DNA of 64,000 nt from Opisthocomus hoazin (lineage: Eukaryota; Chordata; Aves; Opisthocomiformes; Opisthocomidae): NCBI RefSeq assembly GCF_030867145.1, contig NC_134433.1, positions 7,949,216-8,013,215 of the forward strand, given 5' to 3'. The first letter of the stretch is position 1; every line of letters starts with the position of its first letter. Under the pieces are notes generated by a model, which made no database searches, had not been told where the DNA came from, and worked only from the letters and a program-made list of their open reading frames with translations. Of the stretch, positions 13,401 through 23,200 are shown one piece after another. The translations under genes and the position numbers were made by a program.

Positions 13401-16400
13401 ACGCTGAATGGCAGCACAGCCTGACGGTGCATCCACCACTCCTCCCTCCTTTGGTGTCATCAGCAAACTTGCTGAGGGTACATTCTCACTCTTCATCCAG
13501 ATCATTGATGAAGAAGTTAAACAAGGCTGGGCCCAGTACTGACCCCTGAGGGACACCACTAGTTACCAGCCTCCAACTAGACTCAGCGCCGCTGATGACA
13601 ATCCTCTGAGTTCTGCCATTCAGCCAGTTCTCAATCCACCTCACTGACCACTCATCCAGCCCACACTTCCTGAGCTTCCCTAGGAGGATGTTACGGGAGA
13701 CTGTGTCGAAAGCCTTGCTGAAGTCTAGGTAGACAACATCCATGGCTCTCCCCTCATCTACCCAGCCAGTCATGTCATCGTAGAAAGCTATTAGATTGGT
13801 CAGGCATGGTTTCCCCTTGGTGAATCCACGCTGACTACATCCTGAATCACTGCATCACATTTGCAGTGCAGAGAGCCCACCTGGGGTCTAGCTCTCAAGG
13901 ACAGAAGGCAATTTTTTTTCAGACAGAAGACAATCTTTTTCAGAGCTTTCAATGAAAGCATAGTCAGGCGTAACCTGTCACCAGCACAAGTGATACTATA
14001 CCTCCTTCACTGTCTGTCAGGATCAGGGAATGGGCTCTCCCACAGGACACTTGCAAGACTGTAGTCTGCTGCGGTTTCTCCAGTGGTAACGGAATCGGAG
14101 ATGGTTCCAAGACATATTCATAGCCTTTAGCTTAAGGGAAAGAGAGAAATTTTAAAAGTCAGTAGCTTCCACAAAGCAAATTCATTGGATAACTGCTGAT
14201 CCTGTTGTACGTACATACACTTGCTTCTATTTTGTTACCAAAGCAGATACTTTTTAGAAAGCTAAGATACTAACCAAAGTAACAGGGTGACTGGGGCTCA
14301 CCATGGGGAGGAAGAAGTCAAAAGCCATAGGGATGGCTGGAGCCAACAATCACCGCCTAATCAAAAATCCACCACACCTAGAAGGCGAATGTTGTTATGG
14401 CTTCAGGTGGCCAGAACTGAGAAACAGAGGCTTTCAGCCATATGTTCAACCACTTTGGTGAATAAGGCTGGATTACTAGAGAGCTCAACATCAAGCACAA
14501 ACAAAGTACTCTGTGCAACTGGGGATACTGCTAACAAGGTGTAATAGCAGCAATCACAGACAGCATGAAAAGTGAACAAAAAAATCTTAGGGCTTCATAT
14601 TTAAAGAACAGTAGATTAAAGGCCCTTTCAGAAAAAGGAATGCAAGAAATACTAGCTAGCCTGGCTCCACAGGGGATAAGAGAGCTACCATTTACGAAAG
14701 AAAACGACAGAGTGTACTAGAAAAAGAAGATTTAGTAACTTGAAGAATATGTAATCAGTTACGGTTACCTGGGGGAAAAAAATAAAGGAAAAAAGAACAG
14801 CAAAACATAAATCAGTACTAGGGAAAAGGTTAAGCAGAGATAAAAAGCTTTGACATCAAAAAAAGCCATTGTAACAAGTGAAATCAAAGCCCATAGGCCC
14901 CAAAGCAGTATTCCGCTCACATATAGCAGTGCTTTAACTAGTTCTCACTGCTTTCAATTAAAAAAATAAAATAATAATAATAAAAAAAATCCCCGAAAAC
15001 CCACACATAGCCTTTTACAATAAGACACTACTTGATGTGAGGAGAGGCATCACCACTGGCTGCTTGCAAATGGTGGGAGCCTGCCATGCAGTGGGGCAGG
15101 AACTGAAAAACAGCAATGTTTGTATCTGCCTGAACAGATGCGGAAGCCACACAGCAAAACCCTTTTCCTCTCTCTGTTCCTTCCAGCAGAGCCACACAGC
15201 TACTGGGATCTGTGATAATGAACTCAGTATCATCACTGAGAATACCTGAAGGATTTTAGAGAAAAGAGACAATGAGGTGGCTAATGCAGGGAAAGGTGAG
15301 AGTAAATTATTAGTAGCTTAGAAACAGATGAAGTTAGAGTATGAATACAGCCATCTAAAAGTCAGCAGATTGCAATTTCTCCTGGAAACGAAGCATCTAC
15401 AGGGACACAGTGTTGGAACTAGTAGGTATCAAAGGAAGTTTGCAAAACTGAGTAACGAGCAGCACAGGCAACAGGAAGCTTGTCTGTGGGAATTTAAACA
15501 TGGAGCAGCAGCAATCCCACTGATTCAGACAGCACTTTCAACAGATCCTACCAAACACTGAATGCTCCCTTACTCAGAAGGGCTCGAACTGCGTAACTAT
15601 TTAATCTGTTTATGGATTCTCTGGCAAAAACAATCTGCCGGTCAGATGAAAAACAAGAAAATGACAAAACACTCCCAAGACATCAGCACTTACAGAACTA
15701 AGACAGAGTAAGAGCTGAAACCTTTAAAAGCAAAAGGGAGCGGAGGCTTCTTCTGCAGAACCTTCACTTTCCAGCTGCTGTTTAAGCGCACATACTTGTC
15801 ACTTGCACACACTCCTGGAAATCTATACGGCATGCTAGCGGCAATGCACAACAGCAGCACCACTGTAAACGTCGGCGTTCTGCACAGTAGCTGCAATTGT
15901 CTTTTGGTTCTCCACAAAGTTTAATCTTTTGCCCATATGAGATGGATCCACCTCAGTGGATTATGCTCTTATACCCTACAAAGAGAAAAACTGCTTATAA
16001 CATAGTTTTCCCCATTTGTTTATGGGGGAATGTTTACAAGGAGTTAGAGACAGACATTCTATAAGGGAAGTAAGTCCGCATTTTTCATATACATCTTAGG
16101 TGCAGGGTGGCAATGTTCCACAAAGGAATCATCTTAAATGCATTTGAGAGCCTGGTATAAGACAGAATGACTGAATAATGTGTTTTTCTGTCAAAATGCA
16201 AGTTGGTATTACAGTAAAAACCACCTACAGTTTCACACAAAATTCCACTGACTGTATAAAAAGATCTCTGTGAGAAAGGAAATTAGTTTATGGAAGCAAA
16301 GGCAACAGAAGGAAGCAAGCCATCTCACCAAAATCAATTTATTAATTAGTGCACTACATTGTCTACTATCACACTACAGGGATTCAAACCAACATCTTAA

Positions 16401-18385
16401 CCAACACACACACACTTCTGCAGACTAATTAGTGACTTAGATTTCAGTTACATCCAGGCAAGAATTTTAAGTGCAGCACATAGAATGGATACATACATTA
16501 AGGGCCACAACAACGATCCAAGGGCTGGAACACCTCTCCTGTGAGGAAAGGCTGAGAGAGCTGGGGTTGTTCAGCATGCAGAAGGGAAGGCTGTGGGGAG
16601 ACCGTACAGCAGCCTTACAGTACTTACAGAGGGCCTATAAGAAAGATAGGGACAGGCTTTCTAGCAGGGCCTGTTTTGACATGACAAGGGGTAATAGTTT
16701 CAAACCAAAAGAGGGGAGATTTAGACTGGATATATGGAAGAAATTTTTTACAATGAGGGCGGTAGAACACTGGTACAGGTTGCCCAGAGAGGTGGGAGAG
16801 GCCCCACCCCTGGAAACATTCAGGGCCAGGCTGGACGGGGGCTGTGAGCAACGTGATCGAGCTGAACATGTCCCTGCTCACTGCAGGGGGGCTGGACTGC
16901 ATGGCCTTTAAAGGTCCCTTCCAACCCAAACTCTTTTATGATTCTATACCTTAAGCAACTACAAAGCACAAAAAACCACAGCTGAGTTCCAAAAAAAGAC
17001 CTCTTATAAAAAAAAAAAAAAGCACAGCCTCGCACTCTGCATCAGAGCCTCCTGGACATTTTTCAGGCCTTCTATTGCGGTTTCCCACATCACACATAAC
17101 CTGTAGTGCTGCCCTGTCTTTAAGTCTTTAAAGCACCTCAATCCTTACTTCGATCTCTTATGCTTCTCTGGAATCCAAGCTGGGAATCCTTGTTCAGCCC
17201 CATGCCCCACACTTTGGTGATGTCCTTGGTATTCGAGGACAGCAGCGTGAATCCATAACCGCAGGCAGCAGAGGTTATCTTTGAGGACAAACAAAAAGCA
17301 CACCGTTCAGTTATAAACTATGGCTCGGAGAAACAGGCTGCGCTCCAAGCTAGGCGTTCATCAGCATTCTTTCTTCCTTCGGCCATATCCAAACACAGCC
17401 CAAATTCACAGTGCCTTTGCAAAAATGATCAGAAGCATTCTCCAGTGCTAAGCACAATGGTGAAAACTCAAGTCCAACACTACTGCCTTAGTTCTGGCTT
17501 TGTGTGCACGTCTTTATTTTTGCACTATCTTGGACCCATTCAAACACAACAGAAAGCCCTATTTGCTGACCCGCAGCAGCAGTAGATTAAAAAAACCCAA
17601 ACACAAGAGATATCAAGAGAATAGCATTCCCCGGTTTTACTCCTCTGACAAAACCAGCCCAGTATAAAAGCTGTGACCTTCTCTGACCCGGCCAGCAGAG
17701 CAGGACGTCTGAAACACACAGAGGACAGAGTAAGATGATTTCCAGCACAAGCTTCCAGTTTTGTCAAGGTGAGAGCAGCCGCCAAAGCCACTGGAAGCGC
17801 AGCCCTGTTTCTCTGGTCAGTGCTGTTGGCACTCGTGCTCTCTGACGGCTCTGACAACACAATATATATTATTGGTTTTTTTTCAAATTGTACGCTGCTG
17901 TAGTTGTACCAGAAGTCACCCTGATGCACACCGCCCTATCAACACAACAAAACCCAGTGGCGGCAGAGCCTTTATGTCCGACCGCCTGACGCCTCAGAGC
18001 CAGGAGAAGCCCGCCGCGGCTGACTGGCGCGGCCCTGCTCGAGCAGCCCCGGTATCGTTCCCCTGTCGCGACACAACAGAGCCGCCACCCCCGCGCCCAC
18101 CTTCTCCTCAGTCTCCAGCCGGTAGGGCGTGGGCTGGATCCGCCGCGGCTTCTTCCAGCCCGCGTCGGGCCTCACGAAGCTGGGGACGCCCAGGGCGCCC
18201 GAGTAGCAGAAGCCCCACACGAAGACGCGGTCCTTCCGCTTGGCCGCCTTCCCCGCGTACTGGAAGACCGGGGCGGCCTCGTCGGCCTCCCTCAGGTGCC
18301 GGACGCTCCGCGGGCCCGCCGCCTTGGCCAGGCCCCTGCGGGGGACCGCCGGCAGCTGCCGCCCTCCCCTCAACGCTCCCCACAT
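1469..18385 (-). CDS. RCC1L: RCC1L (WBSCR16), mitochondrial RCC1-like protein, complete, 11 coding exons
   Basis: Coding exons in transcript order: 18101-18385, 17149-17278, 14002-14130, 11783-11849, 10629-10680, 8200-8284, 7398-7579, 5871-5955, 4648-4821, 3194-3279, 1469-1546. They sum to 1353 nt, keep one open frame and have GT/AG introns. The 450-residue product is close to human RCC1L (about 464). The N-terminus ([18 protein letters not shown]) is rich in Arg and lacks acidic residues, as in a mitochondrial presequence. RCC1 blades follow, with recurring motifs such as [60 protein letters not shown] and [13 protein letters not shown], ending [14 protein letters not shown]-stop. The human protein acts in mitochondria in 16S rRNA/mitoribosome biogenesis and as an exchange factor for OPA1 (established knowledge). 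The start is the ATG at 18385, with G at -3. An in-frame ATG at 18424 is closed by a TGA. No broken exon is seen. Confidence 0.95.
6955..7012 (-). mobile_element. short CR1 LINE 3' fragment in RCC1L intron 7
   Basis: The sequence resembles the 3' tail region of avian CR1 read in reverse: a ggaagggacttcc block, then a ggtcatctggaccaac block, then tcaaagcagg. It is short and diverged and lies between RCC1L exons 7 and 8. Its ends are approximate. Confidence 0.5.
9541..10605 (-). mobile_element. CR1 LINE, 5'-truncated, in RCC1L intron 5
   Basis: This is a roughly 1.06 kb CR1 copy whose sense strand is minus. The 3' end is near 9541 (agaatcacaga) and the 5' truncation near 10605. It matches the neighbouring CR1 at 12.6-13.85 kb along its length. 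A degraded reverse-transcriptase C-terminal reading frame survives at 10057-10398 (motifs [18 protein letters not shown] and [10 protein letters not shown]). The truncated end stops about 23 nt from the splice donor of RCC1L exon 5. It is a dead copy. Confidence 0.9.
11783..11849 (-). other. RCC1L: RCC1L exon 4 (67 nt), source of a nearby partial duplicate
   Basis: The acceptor ends TTTTTCAG and the donor starts GTGAGA. The exon encodes an [21 protein letters not shown] segment, one RCC1 blade turn (split here as [10 protein letters not shown] then [11 protein letters not shown]). A similar 30-nt stretch lies at about 12030-12060 in the upstream intron. Confidence 0.9.
12030..12060 (-). repeat. 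exon-4-like fragment in RCC1L intron 3
   Basis: On the minus strand this stretch matches the middle of RCC1L exon 4 at about 26 of 30 positions with one 3-nt gap. Shared blocks are ACAGTGT, GCCGG and ATTGTTGA. In the exon-4 frame it reads QCRRDIVDE, compared with [10 protein letters not shown] in the exon. A possible acceptor (CTGCGACAG) and donor (AAAGTGGGT) flank it. It is either a relic of exon duplication or chance similarity. Confidence 0.4.
12596..13855 (-). mobile_element. CR1 LINE with reverse-transcriptase remnant, in RCC1L intron 3
   Basis: This is a roughly 1.26 kb 5'-truncated CR1 copy with its sense strand on minus. Two overlapping frames hold the C-terminal half of the reverse transcriptase. 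The 13486-13773 frame has [11 protein letters not shown] and [14 protein letters not shown]; the 12969-13559 frame has [19 protein letters not shown] and [16 protein letters not shown] frame change between them near 13.5 kb makes it non-functional. The 3' end near 12596 reads acagaatcacagg, the usual CR1 tail form in reverse. Confidence 0.93.
13486..13773 (-). pseudogene. CR1 reverse-transcriptase fragment
   Basis: This 95-residue frame contains the RT fingers/palm motifs [11 protein letters not shown] and [10 protein letters not shown]. The YxDD-type active-site region is not in this frame. The frame continues, shifted, into 12969-13559. It belongs to the CR1 copy at 12596-13855 and not to any host gene. 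Confidence 0.85.
16505..16948 (+). mobile_element. CR1 LINE 3' fragment in RCC1L intron 2
   Basis: This CR1 3' region is on the plus strand, opposite to RCC1L. A residual frame at 16471-16911 reads [19 protein letters not shown] and similar RT C-terminal text. The 3' end is a typical CR1 terminus (ccttccaaccc...tatgattctat, ending at about 16948). Confidence 0.9.
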
Positions 18386-18409
18386 CGCCGCCCCACCTCC
18401 CCGCGCCCC

Positions 18410-18428
18410 TCAGGCCGCCGCCATTTTG
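18410..18428 (-). promoter_or_regulatory. YY1/TISU-like element and 4-codon upstream ORF of RCC1L
   Basis: On the minus strand the sequence CAAAATGGCGGC resembles the YY1/TISU consensus. The ATG at 18424-18422 has A at -3 and G at +4, a strong Kozak context. It opens ATG-GCG-GCG-GCC and stops at TGA (18412-18410). It is in frame with the RCC1L ATG at 18385, 39 nt downstream. Confidence 0.6.
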
Positions 18429-18457
18429 CCGCCCGCACCGCCTCTCACCGCCCCCTA

Positions 18458-18469
18458 CGCGCATGCGCC
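18458..18469. promoter_or_regulatory. NRF1-type motif in RCC1L promoter
   Basis: The sequence cgcgcatgcgcc matches the palindromic NRF1 consensus (YGCGCAYGCGCR) closely. It lies about 75 nt upstream of the RCC1L start codon. NRF1 is a common activator of nuclear genes for mitochondrial proteins, which suits RCC1L. Confidence 0.65.
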
Positions 18470-18486
18470 CGGCCGCGGCGCCGCGG

Positions 18487-18493
18487 TCACGTG
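18487..18493. promoter_or_regulatory. E-box (TCACGTG) in RCC1L promoter
   Basis: A single CACGTG core in the form TCACGTGC, the type bound by USF/MYC/MiT factors, lies about 100 nt upstream of the RCC1L ATG. Function is inferred from sequence and position only. Confidence 0.45.
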
Positions 18494-18589
18494 CGGCGCG
18501 GCGCGACAGGATCTTGTCTTAAAGGGGCTACGGCTCCCTTCGCATCGGGTGGGGCCCGCCCCGCTGCGGACCGGATCTGGATCTAAATC

Positions 18590-18780
18590 TGAACCGAGAC
18601 CCGGACGCAGAGCCGCACCCGGGCCCGCAATTAGATTCTAACCCAGACCCACACCCGCACCCGGACCCACACCTGGTCCCAGGCCCGGAACTGGACCCGG
18701 ACCCAGACCCGCACCCACACCTAGCCAGTCTCCACCCAAAAGCCAGACCCAGACCCAAACCTAAACCCAGCTGCAGCCCC
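18590..18780. repeat. degenerate C-rich hexamer repeat (CCCNNN), G4-capable on minus strand
   Basis: CCC runs recur every 6 nt, for example at 18642, 18648, 18654, 18660 and 18666, and at 18696, 18702, 18708 and 18714. The minus strand is therefore GGGTNN-like, with four or five G-tracts separated by three bases. It lies 200-400 nt upstream of the RCC1L start. Its minus-strand open frame (Gly/Ser/Leu repeats, 18528-18905) is a by-product of the repeat. Confidence 0.8.
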
Positions 18781-18830
18781 AGCTCCAGCCCATCACCTGA
18801 AACCGAAAAGAACCCCCGAAGCACACACCG

Positions 18831-19890
18831 TGTGGGTAGAGAGGAGAGGTTTTTATCCTGCGCAGGGCGCGAGGCGGGAGATCTCCCCACGCCAAGCGCA
18901 CCCACCGGGATCCATCACCGGGTGTTCCCACACAAACGCTGCAGAAAGCTCCACCTGGTACAGTTACCCCAGCTGTCTAACGCAGGTTCCTTGTGCTGTG
19001 CACGGAGGGTCGGCTGCGGATTGTGCTGGGCCAGCAAAGTCACCCACATCTGCGTGGGGGTCTCAGAGGGTCTCTGGCAGCTGTCTGGGGCACGAGACCC
19101 CTGCTCTTTTTGTCCTCTTATGGTCATGTGCCAACCGAGGACACCTGAGTTCTTGTTTTTCTCGCCAGCTCCCTGTTTCACAGCCCCACAGCGGATGCGT
19201 GCCCTTTGTTGAGCAAGTCGGTAACCATGAGATGTTCCTTATCTGGAGTGCTGATGCTACGCAAATACTTTTTCATGAGTTACTAACTATCCTAAAATTA
19301 TCACCTTATTCTTAACTATTAGTTTGCCTTATTAAAATATATCTAAATGTATGTCATCAAGGTAACAAACCCTACACCCAGACCTGGACCCAAACCCTGG
19401 CATGGCGGCAGTGGGGCCAGCGGTGATGGCACCCAGCCCTCACTCCACGCTCCCTGCTGCAGAGCCGCCCCATCCCACCATGCTGGCCCTGCTGTGATGG
19501 TCGCCGGCCCCCTGACACGGAGTCCCGACACAGCGTCCCGCCCCGGGGCAGCCAGAGGGACCAGCGCCCGCAGCCTCGGGGAGCCGCTCGCCCCTCACGC
19601 CCCGCTTGCAGCCCCCACCCCTGCCAACACCACATCCCCCTCCCCTCAGCCCTCGCCTTCCACAAAGCGAGCGGAGCGGACGCCTTCCAGGAGGAAGCCG
19701 ATGTCCTCTCGCCCCCACAACCACATTTCCTCCCCGCCGGCGTCTTTCTTTCGCAAGAGCCCATTGCCCAATCCCCCCCTACCCCGGGGAGAAACGCCTT
19801 TCCTGCCGCCATGTCGCTGGGCTGCTCCCCGCCATAAGCACTGACCAGCTCTCCCGGCAGGTGTTGAAATATATCTACACACTGTCTCTC
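18831..19890. other. spacer between NCF1 and RCC1L
   Basis: No gene is recognised here. The open frames on both strands are long because the DNA is GC-rich, and they show no known domain. A faint copy of the C-rich hexamer type occurs near 19370-19400. No GTF2IRD2 sequence is seen. Confidence 0.6.
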
Positions 19891-19891
19891 C

Positions 19892-19897
19892 TTTACT
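19892..19897 (-). promoter_or_regulatory. candidate NCF1 poly(A) signal (AGTAAA variant)
   Basis: The plus strand reads tttact, so the minus strand is AGTAAA, about 330 nt past the NCF1 stop. A GT-rich stretch follows on the minus strand (19871-19885). No canonical AATAAA was noticed between NCF1 and RCC1L. Use is inferred. Confidence 0.35.
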
Positions 19898-20224
19898 GGT
19901 GAAAACCACAAAATCATTCAAAATACAAATAGGGGATAAAGGGGGGTCTAGCGGCAAGGGGTCCCCACTGGCTGTGGAGGCCTTGGCCCCCCAGCAGCCG
20001 GTGGAGCGGGACCAGGGCTCTCGTCACTGTGCCATTGGGATGTCGTGGGCTCGCCGTGCCGGTGGATGAAGACGGGCGCTGGGCTGTGCCTAGCCGGCCG
20101 GCAGCCCCTCGGGGCTTGCAGCAGATGCCAGAGCCACTGGGACCCCCCGGTCTGGCTCCAAGCCCCGGCTGCGCAGGAGCTGGTGAAGATGAAGCATTGG
20201 GTGGCTGGTGCGGAGGCAGAGGGC

Positions 20225-23200
20225 TCACAGGATCTTGCTCCGGGTGCTCTCAGTACAGCGGTTCAGGATGAGGTCTTTGCTGGGACGGGGAGGAACAGCA
20301 GGCTGAGCCTTGGGCTTGTTGTCCTCTTGCTCGTTTTTCTCAACTGCAGGTAAAGCAGACATACAGATGGGTCAGAGCTCTCCAGCACCCCACACCTTCA
20401 TGTGAACTTTCAAAGATTTCCTATGTAATGGCCACCAAGCCTCCTGCCTCTCCTCCTGTCTCACTGGAGGTCGCTGTGGTAGTTTGAGCCCACTGGCACC
20501 CGGCTGGGAGCTCTGCTCAGCAGGGAGCCCAGCTCCAGTCCGCAGGAGGAGCTGCTCTCCCTTGGGAAAGTCATGGGTCCGTCACGGGGATTACCAAATC
20601 TAAACCATCCACCTCAGTTCCAACCTCCTCCTTCATGCACCTCCTCCCTCTAGGTGCTTGGCTGATAGCTAACGTGTGTGATATGGTAATGGGAACAGCA
20701 GCACCCATGAGGTTAGGTGCCCAGGGCAGAGCACAGGTCCTAGATGTGGGCTCCCACCAGGACCATGTTCTGCTCCTTCTCCGTCAGACCTACACCTGGA
20801 GGTAAGAAACCTGATCGAGAAGAAACACCTCCCTGCGCATGCTTTTGCCATAGGAGCAGGGTGGACAGTCAAGGTGTGACCTCCACGCGCTGTCCTGCTC
20901 CGGCAACCAGCGCTGCAGGGCAGGGGCCGTGCCTGTGGGACCTCAGCCCATGTCCAGGGCAAAGGCCCTGCTGAGACGTACTGATGACATTGGCCTTGTT
21001 CTGGAATTTTTCCTTCATGTTCCTCCGGCTCTGGATGTACTTCTTGCTGTTCCTCCTGTAGGTCTCCTGGCTGATCTGCTTCCGGCTCTGCTTGTGGATG
21101 CTCTTCGCGTTCCGGATGGTGGATCTGCAGTGAGCCAGAAACAAAACTTTCAGTTTCCATGCCGGCAGCTCTCACGCCTCACACTTTCTCGGAGGATTTC
21201 CCCGGCCCTGCCTCCGTTGGACCTGCTGCAGCCGGAGCCCGTGCCACCTCCTCCGCCTCGCCCAAACCCAGTATCTGCTCTGCCCAGGAAGGCAGCGGGT
21301 GGATGCCGGCCCTCGAGGGCGGCCGTGGGCGAGGCGTGATGTGCAGCGCGTCAGGAGGCAGCCGGAGCGGGCTTCGGAAGCAAAGTCTGAAGGGTCAAGC
21401 CCGAGCACACGCCTGGAAAGCAATGATGGGGATGGTGAGGTAGCGTGGGCACAAGGCTGGAAGGACAAGGCGGGCACAAGGCTCATCCAGCTGAGCTCAA
21501 GGAAGCCCTAGAAGTGATCGACAGCTCTTGGACGGACAGACGGACATACAGCATCGATACTGGCTGCAACACCGTGATCCCTGGTGTGGTGTTTGGCACA
21601 GCTCCCCAGCGCCCAAGGGTCGGGGGAGCAGAGCGCGGGGTGCGTGTCGGTGTGCACCCGGACGCGTGGTGCTGGACCCACAGCGGAGAAACGGCTGAGA
21701 GAAGTGGAAGGCTGAGCAGACTGGGGCTGTGCGGCAGCACGCTGCCACGGGGGAACCCAGGCAGGCGTGGAGCTACGTGGCTCCTGACACCCATCCCATG
21801 GCATCGTCCTCCTGCTCTGCTCGAGGCAGTGGCCCCTTGCCATGCCCACCCGATCCTCTCCTGGGTTTGAGCACGTCCCCAAGCAAAGCTCCTGCCCGCA
21901 GCAGCAGGTCACCTCCCCTGCGACAGGGCTCAGCCTGGGGACAGCAGTCACCACGTCCTTGGGACAGGCCACCTTGCCTCCCCCGATGGTATCAGCGGGC
22001 AGCACTGCGCTCAGACACCTGGCTCTGGGCCATTTTACGCTGTCTCGCACTCCATCCGTGCTCCAGCAGAGCTGGATTTGGAGAGATTTTATAGCAAGGC
22101 TGCCGTGACTTCTTGTAGGGGAAAAAAGATATCGGCAAGCTCTGCCCTTCCTAGCAGCTTTCTTTGCAGGAATTAATGAGTTATTATTGCTTTTTATCTT
22201 TTTCATCAAAATAAAATCCCTTCCATTAGCTCAAATCCCCCCATCAGATTAGGCCATTTGGCAGCTCTGATTAGTCGAATCCCTCCTCGCTTCTCGCGGA
22301 TTCAGCGGATGCGCTTAGGAAATACGAAAAAGGCCAATCTGAAAATCAGACGAGATTAGCCCAGAAAAGAAACTTTGCAGCAGGCCAAGGAGAAACGCGC
22401 CCGGCTGGCGGGGCTGCCGGGGGAGGGAGCGCGCAGCCCCGCGTCGGCCGTGCCGGGGTGCGTCTGCGCCCGCGGAACCGGGGAGCACAGGGCTGTTTCT
22501 GCCGCAGCCCCGCAGGATCTGCCTCCTGGGCTCGCTCTGCCCTCCTCGTAGCTCTCCTGGGCCGTTCCTCCTTCCCAGGGCAAGCAAGGGACACCACAAA
22601 CGACTGGTTTCGTTTCACCCCCCTGGAAGAAGAGCTTCCGTGCTCCTCTCCCCTAGCCAGGGCTTCTCCTACCTTCGCGGGGGGGCTCTCCAGTTCCGCA
22701 GCTCGCTCTTCACGGGGGCGTTCGCCTCCCCGGCCTTCTGCAGGTACATGGAGGGGTAATAACCCGTGGTTTCATCCTTCCTGCAGCGCAACACGAAGCA
22801 GCATCACTTGCAGCGGAGGCTCTGCAGCCTGCACCTCCTCACGCCTGTCCCCAGCCGGTGCTGGGTGGGTGATTTCTCACGTGGCTTGCAGAGAAGGGGG
22901 CTTTGACTGTCCCCCCAGACCTCACGTGCCCGCGGTGCTCCCTGGAAGCGTGCCTTGAGTAGCAAGCAGGCAGCAGACAGAGCAATGGCTCACAGCTTTC
23001 AGGGTCTCACCAGCTCCTGTTGTCTCCCCTGGGGGTTTTGCTCCTGAAGCATCGCTCAGGGCCCCCTGCCAGCCCCCCTGCTGCCGTGTGCTAAGGGGAC
23101 TCCCCTGGTCCCCAGCCCATCTCCCCATCCAGCCCAGCACACTTGCAAACGCCCGGAGATGCTCCTGGGCCGCTCGCCTGGGCACAGGCTGGGCAGGAGG

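Larger units (their letters stand above)
17950..18830. promoter_or_regulatory. RCC1L: CpG-rich promoter region of RCC1L
   Basis: A very GC- and CpG-rich block covers RCC1L exon 1 and several hundred bases upstream (higher coordinates). No TATA box is seen. It contains an NRF1-type palindrome at 18458-18469, a YY1/TISU-like element at 18417-18428 and an E-box at 18488-18493, followed by a C-rich hexamer repeat. This fits a TATA-less housekeeping promoter. The transcription start is not fixed by the sequence. Confidence 0.8.

Noticed and set aside
18108-18522. Overlapping long frames on both strands (Pro/Arg/Gly-rich)
   Set aside because: They are shadows of RCC1L exon 1 and its GC-rich promoter; only the frame joining to exon 2 has homology.
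18528-18905. 125-codon minus-strand frame of Gly-Leu and Gly-Ser repeats
   Set aside because: It is produced by the 6-nt periodic repeat; low-complexity translation with no gene context.
21508-22209. 233-codon minus-strand open frame
   Set aside because: It sits in the NCF1 intron between exons 9 and 10, with no homology; length is explained by GC content.
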